Shown here one piece after another: positions 53,053 through 61,410 of a stretch of 64,000 nucleotides of DNA (position 1 is its first letter; each line of letters starts with the position of its first letter). The position numbers and the translations under genes were made by a program. A model generated the notes under the pieces. That model saw only the letters and a list, made by a program, of their open reading frames with translations, was not told the origin of the DNA and made no database searches. The stretch covers positions 1-64,000 of the forward strand of contig NZ_FCOC02000016.1 in the NCBI RefSeq assembly GCF_001544455.2, given 5' to 3'. This DNA comes from Caballeronia sordidicola (GTDB lineage: Bacteria > Pseudomonadota > Gammaproteobacteria > Burkholderiales > Burkholderiaceae).

Positions 53053-55142
53053 GCCGCTTCGGCTCCCGCCGCCCGCTTGCCAGCGATCTGCTGCAGGTCT
53101 TCAATGATCTGTTTCTGCGACATCACGCTCAGGTCGACGACCTCCCGGGCCTGCGCAACGTAATAAGCAAGTTGTTCGTCGCTGCGCGCAAGCGATTTGT
53201 CCAGTGCGGCTTCAATACGCTGAAGATGAGTCACGAGCGTCTCGTTCGAATCGCCGAAGCGCTGCACGGCCACGCCGAATGCTTCCCCGAGGCTTGCCAC
53301 CTCGACCGCGCTGCCAGTGACTTGCGCCGCAATTCCGGCGAGCTTCCCGGTCTCCGTTTCCACCTTCTCGGTGAAGCGGGTGCCGACGCGGTCCAGCAGA
53401 TCCGCCGATGTGCTCACCAGCGCGTCGACAGCTGAGCGCTGCTCGGTGGATGCGTGGTTGACGGCACTGAGCAGGGTTTCGAGCGTTGCCAGCAGACGGC
53501 TGCGTTCCTCGAGCATGGCGGTATCGCGGACCATGCTGTCAGAGAGCTTCGCGCGCAGTTCCGCAATCATTTCTGCCGCGGCCCTGGGCGCTTCCGATGC
53601 AGCCTGCACCAGCCGCGCGATTTCGCCGATGGTATCGCTCGCGTGCGCTTGCGTTTGCGCGGATATATCGCGAGCGGTTTCAGCAAGCGTGTCGCAGATT
53701 TCCTGCTGCCGGCTCACGGTGCGCGTCCCCGCCTGTTCCCACTCGTGGCTGAGCGCTGCGGCCATTGAAGCAAGCTGCCCGGTCCATGCCGCGAGCCGCT
53801 GTTCATCCCGCGACGCCAGTTCCGTCTGCAAGTCCGCATGCGACTGCGCCACCTTGTCCAGCAGGGAGACCGAATGCTGCTGGAAAGTCGCGGCCGCCGC
53901 GTTCAACGCATGCTCATTGTGCTGCGCCAGTTTCTCGCCGGTACGTTCCTGCCGCGACAGTGCATCGTTCCATGCATCCGACATGCTTGCCGTTGTGGTT
54001 TCAAGGCGCGTGGATACGCCGTCGAGCAGATTGGCCGAGCGCTCCTCGAAGACTTCGGTAAAGCGGTCAAGCGATGTGCGCAGATGGCCGGACAGCGCTT
54101 CGGTGGATCGCTGGTGCGTGGCGAGCGCCTGATGCCAGATGTCGGACACGCTCGTGGCCGTCGATTCGAAACCGTTCGACAATCCATCCAGTTGCCGCTG
54201 CACGGCGTTCGTGACCGACGTGTGCAATGCAGCCGACTCGCTCGCGAGACCCGCCATGGTCGCCTCCATGACAGGTTGCAGCGCGGCGCCGGCGGCGCGG
54301 GCGCTTTCGGCGACGCTATCCTTCATCGAACGCTCAACCGCTGCGGCGAGGCGCGTGTAAATGACTTCGGTCCGGCCATGGAAAGCGTCCTGGCTCGCGA
54401 TCTGCCGCTCGTGCACCGCAAGATTCTGCTGCTCGATCGTGGCCATCAGCGCTTCCAGACGATCGACCAGCGTGGGCATGGCATCGGCCTGGCGCTGCAG
54501 GAGCCTGAAGGCTTCCTCGCGCTGATGCGTTTGCGAGTGGATGCGCAAGGTCGTCGCGATCTTCACGTCGAGCATCTGTGCCGCCTGGATGCGCTCGCGC
54601 CGGCACAACGCGGAAAGCAGCCCGAGCATGGCCGATGTAGCCACGCCCGCGATAGACGTGCCGAACGCGAAACCCAGTCCCTTGACCGGGGCGGCGAGCG
54701 ATGCGCGAATGGCCGGCAGGTCGGTCGCGCTGTCGAGCGCCATGCCCGTGCCCCTGAGGGTCGCCACCATGCCAAGGAGCGTCCCCAGCATGCCCAGCAA
54801 CACCAGCAGTCCCACGAGGTACGGCGTCAGCGCCGGGCCCGGCAAGGACACACGCTCGCCTTCCACGCGCAGCCGCACGGGATTACGCAGGCTGGCAGGC
54901 AATGGGTCAAGCCACGCGCCAAGGCTCGCTGGCGGCGCGGTGAGGCCCGTAATTGCCCGCGCCAGGCTTGACGTGGCCTCGCCATAGCGTTTCAGTTCGA
55001 ACGCGCCGGCCATGTAGCAGGCGGCGATCAGGAGCGTGACGGCCAGCGCCAGCAAGTTCGAGCCAATGTAACCCGCGCCGATCCAGCACACAGCGGCCAG
55101 ACCACTCAGGAACACAACGAGATTGATCAGATTTCTGGACAT
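53049..55142 (-). CDS. DUF802 protein: MotA/ZorA-like membrane domain with long coiled-coil tail
   Basis: A 697-residue inner-membrane protein. Two N-terminal helices (5-25, 28-48), a cytoplasmic loop, then two helices with the MotA/TolQ/ExbB-type pattern: LVGLLVLLGMLGTLLGMVATL (109-129) and GLGFAFGTSIAGVATSAMLGLLSAL (155-179). Residues 180-697 are a long helical tail. In it two 55-residue repeats are visible (SVSDIW at 331 and SMSDAW at 386), plus a further EW-containing unit. The ATG at 55142 was chosen because the membrane segments begin there. It should form a proton-driven stator with the MotB-like protein; the driven object is unknown. Confidence 0.83.
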   Translation of the reverse strand: MSRNLINLVVFLSGLAAVCWIGAGYIGSNLLALAVTLLIAACYMAGAFELKRYGEATSSLARAITGLTAPPASLGAWLDPLPASLRNPVRLRVEGERVSLPGPALTPYLVGLLVLLGMLGTLLGMVATLRGTGMALDSATDLPAIRASLAAPVKGLGFAFGTSIAGVATSAMLGLLSALCRRERIQAAQMLDVKIATTLRIHSQTHQREEAFRLLQRQADAMPTLVDRLEALMATIEQQNLAVHERQIASQDAFHGRTEVIYTRLAAAVERSMKDSVAESARAAGAALQPVMEATMAGLASESAALHTSVTNAVQRQLDGLSNGFESTATSVSDIWHQALATHQRSTEALSGHLRTSLDRFTEVFEERSANLLDGVSTRLETTTASMSDAWNDALSRQERTGEKLAQHNEHALNAAAATFQQHSVSLLDKVAQSHADLQTELASRDEQRLAAWTGQLASMAAALSHEWEQAGTRTVSRQQEICDTLAETARDISAQTQAHASDTIGEIARLVQAASEAPRAAAEMIAELRAKLSDSMVRDTAMLEERSRLLATLETLLSAVNHASTEQRSAVDALVSTSADLLDRVGTRFTEKVETETGKLAGIAAQVTGSAVEVASLGEAFGVAVQRFGDSNETLVTHLQRIEAALDKSLARSDEQLAYYVAQAREVVDLSVMSQKQIIEDLQQIAGKRAAGAEAA

Positions 55143-55152
55143 GGCGTCCCGG

Positions 55153-55869
55153 TTAGCTAGTGCGAAGGGCGGCGAGCAGCCCTTCGACTGGTTGAAAACG
55201 AAGATCCAGTTCGGCCAGCAGCACGCTCTGCATATCCTTGCGAAATACGTCGAGCCATGCGTCCGGCGTGTTGTTCGAGGCGTCGTCCGCCAGTGTGTCC
55301 AGCGCGGCGCGGCGCAGACGCTCGAAGTGCTGTCCCAGCAACGCGGGTACGGTAGCAAGCAGGGCCCGCTCGCGCGGACCGAGCGCGCGCTCCATGACCG
55401 CGTCCACCTCCGCGAGCCGCGTCATGGCAGGTGTCCTGCCGGCAAGTCGTGCGCGCAGGCGGCCGCGCAGCGTGCCGATGCCGGTTTCCATCGTCTGTTG
55501 CAGGGTCAGATAGCGTTGACGAAAGACCGGATAGTCGATGGCTGGTTCGATATCCGTCTGCCCCATGCCTCGCCGCTTCTTCGGGACACCCAGCACGCTA
55601 TCGTTCGTGATGGTGTTCGCCAATGCGCCGCGCGCGCCCGCGCACTCGCTGTCCTCCGCGCTGCTGAAGACGTGCGTGCCCGCAGCAACCGCGGGCGGTT
55701 TGCCGCCCAGCGCCGTGGACAGCGCGATTGCATCGGTCCAGTGGAGCCATTGGCTCAGCCGGTCCGAAAGCGATTGCCTTGATTCGGTAAATTCGACGTC
55801 CGTCAGGCGCGCAAGTAAGCGAATGAGCGCGGGGCCGCCAGGAGCTGTGCGCTGTGGAGCTTGCACCAT
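55153..55869 (-). CDS. DUF3348 protein, first gene of the motor-like operon
   Basis: A 238-residue soluble protein of the DUF3348 family (LIRLLARLTDVEFTESRQSLSDRLSQWLHWTDAIALSTAL; a helical C-terminal half with RYLTLQQTMETGIGTLRGRLRARL). Its function is unknown. It lies 10 bp upstream of the DUF802 gene, so the four genes DUF3348, DUF802, OmpA-like and DUF2894 form one transcript. As the first gene with soluble character it may be a cytoplasmic regulator or adaptor of the membrane complex. Confidence 0.83.
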   Translation of the reverse strand: MVQAPQRTAPGGPALIRLLARLTDVEFTESRQSLSDRLSQWLHWTDAIALSTALGGKPPAVAAGTHVFSSAEDSECAGARGALANTITNDSVLGVPKKRRGMGQTDIEPAIDYPVFRQRYLTLQQTMETGIGTLRGRLRARLAGRTPAMTRLAEVDAVMERALGPRERALLATVPALLGQHFERLRRAALDTLADDASNNTPDAWLDVFRKDMQSVLLAELDLRFQPVEGLLAALRTS

Positions 55870-56188
55870 TTAGGCCGAGTCAAAAAGTCCGCTAGTTTAC
55901 ACGCCGACGGGGTTAGCGCCGCCAATGTGTGACGGATAGTCAAAAAACGGAGGCATTGCGATGCTTGACGACATTGGTGGGAAGGGGCTTTGAAGAACGT
56001 CTTTCGAAAGAACGAGGCCGCGCGGGAGGGAATGGCAGAGCCGTTGCAACATGCATTCGCAACCGATGGCTCGTTGCATGCCTCGCAATCAAGGCAAGCC
56101 ACCAAGTCGTAAGCAAATCAAGGCCTTGCCCGATGTTCAATGTACTTGTCCACAGCCTTCTCCCCAATTTCTGTGGATATCCCGACCG
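55870..56188. other. Gap between DNA polymerase II and the motor-like operon
   Basis: These 319 bases hold no credible gene. On the minus strand TTGACT-like hexamers occur before the DUF3348 start, but none has a -10 at proper spacing. The operon promoter must lie here or just inside. Confidence 0.4.
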
Positions 56189-58591
56189 CTAGAACAACTC
56201 ATGCTGCCCCGAAATCAGCATATCGAAATCGCTCTGTAGAAGCGGCAGGATCGCATCGGCTATGGGCTTGAGCTGGCGCGTCAGATAGTGGTCGTAGTCA
56301 ATACCCGAGCGCCAGGTTTCAAGCGGTTCGGGTCCCGCGCTGGTCATGACGTAGCTGATCCAGCCACCGCGCTGATATTGCAGCGGCCGCCCTTGCGCGC
56401 GATTGTATTCATCGGCAATACGCGCGGCGCGCACATGCGGCGGCACATTGCGCTCATACGCATCGAGCGGCCGGCGCAGGCGCTTTCTATAGATCAGCAG
56501 TTCGTCGAATTCACCGCTCAGCGTACGGCGCACATAGTCGCGCACGTAGTCTTCGTACGGCTCCCGCCTGAAAATGCGCGAATAGAGCTCGCGCTGGAAT
56601 TGCTGCGCAAGCGGCGTCCAGTCGCTGCGAACGGTTTCGAGTCCCTTGTAGACAATTTCCTCGCTGCCGTCGGGCAGAAGGCTCAGTCCCGCATAACGCT
56701 TCTTGCTGCCTTCTTCCGCGTCGCGGATGGTAGGCATGAAAAATCGCCGATAGTGCCGCTCGAACTGCAATTCCAGCGCGCTTTCAAGTCCGAAACGCTC
56801 GCGTACATCTTCTTTCCACCACGCATTGACGCGTTCAACGAGCGCGCGTCCAATGCGCGCCGCCTCGTCCTCGCTGCGTGCATGCCGCAGCCAGACGAAC
56901 GTGGAATCGGTGTCGCCGTAGATCACTTCGTAGCCTTCGGCCTCGATCAGTTCGCGCGTGCGACGCATGATCTCGTGGCCGCGCATGGTGATCGACGAGG
57001 CCAGACGAGGGTCGAAGAAACGGCATCCGGTGGAACCCAGCACGCCGTAGAACGCGTTCATGATGATCTTCAACGCTTGCGAAAGCGGCTTGTTGTTCTC
57101 GCGCTTGGCTTCTTCGCGCCCCTTCCAGACCTGACCGACGATTGCCGGCAAGCTATGGCGCGTGCGCGAAAACCGCGCGCCAAGAAAGCCGGGTACGGAA
57201 TGTTCGTCGCCGGGATGACGCATGCCGTCGACGAGGCCAACCGGGTCGATCAGAAACGTTCGAATGATCGACGGATACAGGCTCTTATAGTCGAGCACGA
57301 GCACGGAATCGTAAAGGCCCGGACGGGAATTCATCACAAATCCGCCGGGACTTGCCGCGCCGGTCACATCGCCGAGATTGGGCGCCACGAAACCTTGCCG
57401 ATGCATGCGCGGCATATAAAGATGCGTGAACGCCGCAACGGATCCACCGCTTCGATCAGCGGGCAAACCGGTCACCGATGCGCGTTCCAGCAAGAAGGCA
57501 AGCAGTTCGGTCGCCGCGAAAATGCGCGTGACGAGTTCGCAATCCTTAAGGTTGTAGCGGGCAAGCGCGGGCTTGTCTTCGTCGAAGCGGCGCTGGATTT
57601 CGTCCATTCGCTGATACGGGTTGTCGATTGCCTTGCCTTCTCCCAGCAACGCTTGCGCAACATATTCGAGGCTGAACGACGGAAAGCTCCAGGTCGCCGA
57701 CCGCAGCGCTTCGATGCCGTCGATCAGCAATCGCCCCGCCGCGCCCGCAAAGAAATGGTTCTGCTTGAGGCCATGCTGACGCCATTCCATGACGCTTGCG
57801 CCGCGGCCTAAACGCAATGGAACCTGATAGCGTTCCGAGTGCTCCTGCAACACGCGCAGGTCGAACTGGATCACGTTCCAGCCGATGATCGCATCGGGAT
57901 CGAAACGTTTGAGCCAGGCGTTGAGTTTCTCCAGCAGTTGCCCGCGCGTCTCGCAGTATTCGAGTTTGAAGTCGATGTCGCCAGCGTCGCCGTTCGGCGG
58001 CCCGAGCATATAGACCTGCCGCTCGCCGCAGCCTTCCAGCGCGATGGAATATAGCTCCGCATGCGCGCTGGTTTCAATATCGAGCGACACCAGCTTCAAC
58101 TTCGGCCGATATTCCGGCGCAGGTTTCAGCTCGGCATTGATGAGCGGAGAAAATGGCTGCGCGCCAGGTTGAGACTCGTTGGATGGCTCGCCGCTGAACG
58201 TGACAGGCGCGGTGATGAAGCGCTCCATCATGTAGCGGTCCGGCGGGAAGATGTCAGCTTCATAGACATCCACGCCGCCCTGCTTCAGGCGCCGTTCAAG
58301 CGCCGTGAGCTGCCGGTAGTGCGCGGTATAAAGTCCCAGCACGGGCCGATGACTGAAATCGACCAGATCGAGCGGCCGCAACTCGGCGCGTTTTTCGCGC
58401 TGCAGAATGGTTTCGGCACGCTCGCGTTGTTGTGCCGGGATAAACGCCACCGACTCTTGAGCGCGCAAGCGCAGATGACGGGGACCATTGTCCGTCGCCA
58501 GCCAGAATTCCACGTCGGTGCCATCGGCCGTGTCCCGCCAATGCCGCGTCAGAATGAAACCGGGTTGAGGCCCGCTTGATTGCCCGCTCAA
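56189..58591 (-). CDS. polB: DNA polymerase II (family B)
   Basis: An 800-residue damage-inducible replicative repair polymerase, close to the 783 residues of the E. coli enzyme. The proofreading exonuclease motifs are LVSLDIETS (D171, E173), IIGWNVIQFDL (near 236) and YNLKDCELV (near 346). The polymerase motifs are DYKSLYPSII (434-443), the B-motif KIIMNAFYGVLGS (near 508) and YGDTDS (558-563). All catalytic acids are present. The start is TTG at 58591, with AGGCGG upstream, and the N-terminus GFILTRHWRDTADGTDVEFWLATD fits the family. No LexA box was identified. Confidence 0.95.
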   Translation of the reverse strand: MSGQSSGPQPGFILTRHWRDTADGTDVEFWLATDNGPRHLRLRAQESVAFIPAQQRERAETILQREKRAELRPLDLVDFSHRPVLGLYTAHYRQLTALERRLKQGGVDVYEADIFPPDRYMMERFITAPVTFSGEPSNESQPGAQPFSPLINAELKPAPEYRPKLKLVSLDIETSAHAELYSIALEGCGERQVYMLGPPNGDAGDIDFKLEYCETRGQLLEKLNAWLKRFDPDAIIGWNVIQFDLRVLQEHSERYQVPLRLGRGASVMEWRQHGLKQNHFFAGAAGRLLIDGIEALRSATWSFPSFSLEYVAQALLGEGKAIDNPYQRMDEIQRRFDEDKPALARYNLKDCELVTRIFAATELLAFLLERASVTGLPADRSGGSVAAFTHLYMPRMHRQGFVAPNLGDVTGAASPGGFVMNSRPGLYDSVLVLDYKSLYPSIIRTFLIDPVGLVDGMRHPGDEHSVPGFLGARFSRTRHSLPAIVGQVWKGREEAKRENNKPLSQALKIIMNAFYGVLGSTGCRFFDPRLASSITMRGHEIMRRTRELIEAEGYEVIYGDTDSTFVWLRHARSEDEAARIGRALVERVNAWWKEDVRERFGLESALELQFERHYRRFFMPTIRDAEEGSKKRYAGLSLLPDGSEEIVYKGLETVRSDWTPLAQQFQRELYSRIFRREPYEDYVRDYVRRTLSGEFDELLIYRKRLRRPLDAYERNVPPHVRAARIADEYNRAQGRPLQYQRGGWISYVMTSAGPEPLETWRSGIDYDHYLTRQLKPIADAILPLLQSDFDMLISGQHELF

Positions 58592-58778
58592 ATAACCGCC
58601 TAAAAATCCTTTGCCTACACGGATTTTAGTGGGTGCGGGCGGTTGGCGTCGGTATCGCTCATTCTTTTAATTTTTTTTCTCGTTATGTGTCGTTTTCCGC
58701 TTGCGCCAGTCGTCGTAGGATCAAGCATGGGCACGCGCGGCTCTGCTCCGATTCTTTTTTATCCCGAGGTGAACGACG

Positions 58779-59438
58779 ATGACATTGACGCTCTACGCCC
58801 ATCCATTTTCGTCATACTGCCAGAAGGTCCTGACCGCGCTGTACGAGAACGGCACGCCGTTCGAATACAGGCAATTGTCGAACGAAGACCCGCAGCCAAT
58901 GGCGGAACTCACGGAGCGCTGGCCTTTGAAACGGTTTCCCCTGTTGGTGGACGAGGGCAGAACCATCCCCGAGTCGACGGTCATCATCGAGCATCTTGCG
59001 CTGCTCTATCCGGGACCGGTGCGGTTGCTGCCATCCGATCCGCGCGCCGCGCTCGAGGTTCGTTTCATGGACCGTTTCTTCGACAACTACGTCGCGACAC
59101 CGCAGCAAAAGGTCGTGTTCGATTCCATGCGCTCCGAGGGCGAGCGCGACCCGCGCGGCGTTGCCGATGCCCGCGCCATGCTCGAAACCGCATACGCATG
59201 GCTCGATAAAACCATGACCGGCCGCGAGTGGGCCGCCGGCGACCAGTTCAGCATGGCGGATTGCGCCGCCGCGCCATTTTTGTTTTACGCGGACTGGACG
59301 CATCGGATCGCCACGTCGTTTGAGAACGTCATTGCCTACCGGAAGCGGCTATTGGCGCGTCCTTCGTTCGCGCGCGCGGTCGATGAAGCGCGGCCTTATC
59401 GCGCGTATTTTCCGCTTGGCGCGCCCGATCGGGATTGA
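58779..59438 (+). CDS. Glutathione S-transferase family protein
   Basis: A 219-residue GST. The thioredoxin-like domain opens with LYAHPFSSYCQKVLTALYENG, where the Ser-x-x-Cys active-site region is typical of omega/beta-like classes. The cis-Pro lies in KRFPLLVDEG and the glutathione contacts in PESTVIIEHL. The helical domain has FSMADCAAAPFLFYAD. It stands alone between divergent polB and convergent LLM genes. Confidence 0.9.
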   Translation: MTLTLYAHPFSSYCQKVLTALYENGTPFEYRQLSNEDPQPMAELTERWPLKRFPLLVDEGRTIPESTVIIEHLALLYPGPVRLLPSDPRAALEVRFMDRFFDNYVATPQQKVVFDSMRSEGERDPRGVADARAMLETAYAWLDKTMTGREWAAGDQFSMADCAAAPFLFYADWTHRIATSFENVIAYRKRLLARPSFARAVDEARPYRAYFPLGAPDRD

Positions 59439-59455
59439 GCGTTTCGCTAATGGAA

Positions 59456-59490
59456 TGGCAGTGTGAAACACGAGCCGTTTCACACTGCCA
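59456..59490. terminator. 14-bp perfect hairpin between convergent GST and LLM genes
   Basis: TGGCAGTGTGAAAC (59456-59469) pairs with its exact complement (59477-59490) across a 7-base loop. The second arm includes the stop codon of the LLM gene. There is no long T-run, so it may act as a bidirectional, Rho-helped terminator or mRNA end protector. Confidence 0.55.
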
Positions 59491-60859
59491 AGGCTGCGGC
59501 GCGCTCAGCCGAGTATCGGTTTTCCGGCACTGCAAGCCCGAGATGGCCACGCAACGTCGTGCCTTCATACTCGCGTCTGAATACGCCGCGCCGCTGAAGA
59601 ATTGGAATCACGCCATCGACGAAATCCTGCAGGCCTCCCGGCAAGGTATCGGGCATCAGATTGAAACCGTCGGCGGCGCCGGCTTTGAACCAGTGCTCGA
59701 TGTCATCGGCTATTTGTTCAGGTGTCCCTACAATGACACGATGCCCGCCACCCCCGGCAAGCGCGCGTATAAGCTCACGCACCGTGTAACCATGCTGCCG
59801 GCCTTGTGCGAGCGTGGCGTGGAAGAACGTATGGTTGCCGTTGCCCTGGCCGGGTAACGATAAATCATCCGGCAGCTTTTCGTCGAGCTTCAGACGGTCG
59901 GGCGTGACACCGAGCGTTCCTGCCAGCCGCGTGAGGCTATAGCTCCATGGAATCAGGTCCACGAGTTCATCGCGGCGACGCAGCGCTTCCGCCTCGGTTG
60001 CACCGATGATCGTCGTCAGGCCCGCGAGCACCTTTACCGCGTCCGGACCGCGACCGTATGCGGCCGCGCGCGTCTTCAGGTCGCGCGCATAACCGAGCGA
60101 TTCATCGAAGGATTGCGAGGCCGAGAACACCGCCTCTGCGTGACGCGCCGCGAGATCGCGGCCATCGCCCGACGCACCTGCTTGCACCAGCACCGGATAC
60201 CCCTGTGGCGAGCGCGGGACGTTCAGCGGACCTTGTACGGCGAAGTGCGCACCCTGGTGCGCGGCGGCATGAACCTGGTCCGTATCGGCGAACAGCCCGG
60301 TGGCCTTGTTGCCGACGATCGCTCCTTCCTCCCAGCTATCCCAGAGCGCCTTGACAACGCTCGCGAACTCCGCTGCGCGCGCATAGCGCCCGGCATGGTC
60401 CGGCACAGCGTCGCGACCGAAATTGCGGGCCGATCCCAGGTCGGCGGTCGTCACTACGTTCCATCCCGCGCGGCCGCCGCTGACATGATCGAGCGTAGCA
60501 AACCGGCGCGCGATGTTGTACGGCTCGTTATAGCTCGTGGACGCCGTGCCGATCACGCCAATATGCGATGTCGCCGCGGCGATGCTCGCTAGCAGGATGG
60601 TCGGTTCGAGCGCGGTGATCGGGCGAAAGTTGATCTGATCCGCAATGGACGCGTTGTCGGCAAGAAACACGGCGTCGAACTTCGCCGCTTCCGCAATCTG
60701 CGCGACTCGCACGTAATGCTTCACGTCTATAAACGCACGCGGATCGGCGTCAGCAAGCCGCCATGCCGACGGCACGAAACCCGAATGCAGGATGTTGACG
60801 TTCAGGTGAAGACGGCGCGGTGGCGCTGTGTTTGAAGACGTGCTCGATTGACGAGTCAT
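59480..60859 (-). CDS. LLM-class flavin-dependent monooxygenase (NtaA/SnaA/DszA type)
   Basis: A 459-residue reduced-flavin monooxygenase of the bacterial-luciferase fold. Visible marks are LHLNVNILHSGFVPSAWRLADADP, FDAVFLADNASIA, the VTTADLGSARNFG stretch that follows the NVV core, and PLNVPRSPQGYPVLVQAGASGDGRDLAARHAE. This branch oxidises aminopolycarboxylates or sulfones. The start at 60859 begins the family core; the longer frame to 60952 adds unrelated residues. It diverges from the TOBE/SfnB-like pair, so a sulfur-scavenging role is likely. Confidence 0.88.
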   Translation of the reverse strand: MTRQSSTSSNTAPPRRLHLNVNILHSGFVPSAWRLADADPRAFIDVKHYVRVAQIAEAAKFDAVFLADNASIADQINFRPITALEPTILLASIAAATSHIGVIGTASTSYNEPYNIARRFATLDHVSGGRAGWNVVTTADLGSARNFGRDAVPDHAGRYARAAEFASVVKALWDSWEEGAIVGNKATGLFADTDQVHAAAHQGAHFAVQGPLNVPRSPQGYPVLVQAGASGDGRDLAARHAEAVFSASQSFDESLGYARDLKTRAAAYGRGPDAVKVLAGLTTIIGATEAEALRRRDELVDLIPWSYSLTRLAGTLGVTPDRLKLDEKLPDDLSLPGQGNGNHTFFHATLAQGRQHGYTVRELIRALAGGGGHRVIVGTPEQIADDIEHWFKAGAADGFNLMPDTLPGGLQDFVDGVIPILQRRGVFRREYEGTTLRGHLGLAVPENRYSAERAAALAV

Positions 60860-60979
60860 GGACAGTCCATTGTTTGATCTGGAGGCCGCAAGACCTGGGC
60901 CCTGATTAACCGGCTTTCGATTCTCAATCCCGGCGCGGCGTAACGCGACCAATAAATCCGCTGATCGATATGCCTTGCA

Positions 60980-61025
60980 GCGCTAAGGATTGGCGCTAAG
61001 CATTCAACGCCCACGGCGCTAAGCA
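60980..61025. promoter_or_regulatory. Three direct repeats upstream of the TOBE-SfnB-like pair
   Basis: CGCTAAG occurs at 60981-60987, 60994-61000 and 61017-61023; the last two lie inside an identical 11-mer, GGCGCTAAGCA (60992-61002, 61015-61025). They sit in the 309-bp divergent region between the LLM and TOBE genes and could be activator sites for either. The rest of the gap shows no gene. Confidence 0.5.
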
Positions 61026-61168
61026 AAATTGTGGCGAACCTTAGATCAAATCAATCGTTTAGCTAGGCAGTTGGCGTCGCTAGACTATTTTGTCCGCGCG
61101 GGTTCGAGACGCGGCGGCTGTGCAAGCCGGAAGGACAAAGTTCATTCATTCAATAAAGGAGTAGCGCC

Positions 61169-61384
61169 ATGGGCGTGACGGCCATCAATGTGCGTAATCA
61201 GTTCAGGGGGCACATCAAGGAGATCATTCGAGGGTCCGTGCTTTCCGAGGTGGACGTGCAGACGCCAAACGGAATTGTGACCTCGGTAATAACGACAAGG
61301 TCGATCGACGAGCTCGATCTCAAGGTGGGCACCGAGGTAGTCGCGTTGGTGAAGTCGACGGAAGTTTCAATCGCGCGTCTTTGA
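61169..61384 (+). CDS. Single TOBE/Mop-domain molybdate-binding-like protein
   Basis: A 71-residue protein made of one TOBE (Mop) domain: VTAINVRNQFRGHIKEIIRGSVLSEVDVQTPNGIVTSVITTRSIDELDLKVGTEVVALVKSTEVSI. Such small Mop proteins form oligomers that bind molybdate or other oxyanions in the cytoplasm. AAGGAG lies upstream at 61156-61161. It is 26 bp before the SfnB-like gene and probably co-transcribed. Oxyanion sensing for sulfur metabolism is a plausible but unproven role. Confidence 0.88.
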   Translation: MGVTAINVRNQFRGHIKEIIRGSVLSEVDVQTPNGIVTSVITTRSIDELDLKVGTEVVALVKSTEVSIARL

Positions 61385-61410
61385 ATAGCGTTTAATCCGT
61401 GGAGAAATGA

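Noticed and set aside
53838..54971. A 377-codon plus-strand frame opposite the DUF802 gene
   Set aside because: Antisense shadow: composition is biased to Arg, Gln and His, and the DUF802 protein on the other strand has coherent membrane helices and repeats.
51806..55869. Full Zorya anti-phage system
   Set aside because: Only ZorA/ZorB-like parts are present; there is no ZorC, ZorD (helicase) or ZorE (nuclease) gene, and DUF3348/DUF2894 are not Zorya components. It is reported as a motor-like operon instead.
56288..57811. A 507-codon open frame on the plus strand opposite DNA polymerase II
   Set aside because: It lies entirely antisense to polB, has Arg/His-rich composition typical of reverse-frame reading in GC-rich DNA, and shows no family feature.
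61060..61090. Sigma-54 type promoter (TTGGCG ... ) before the TOBE gene
   Set aside because: The GG and GC dinucleotides at -24/-12 do not occur with correct spacing, although sfn genes are sigma-54 dependent in Pseudomonas.
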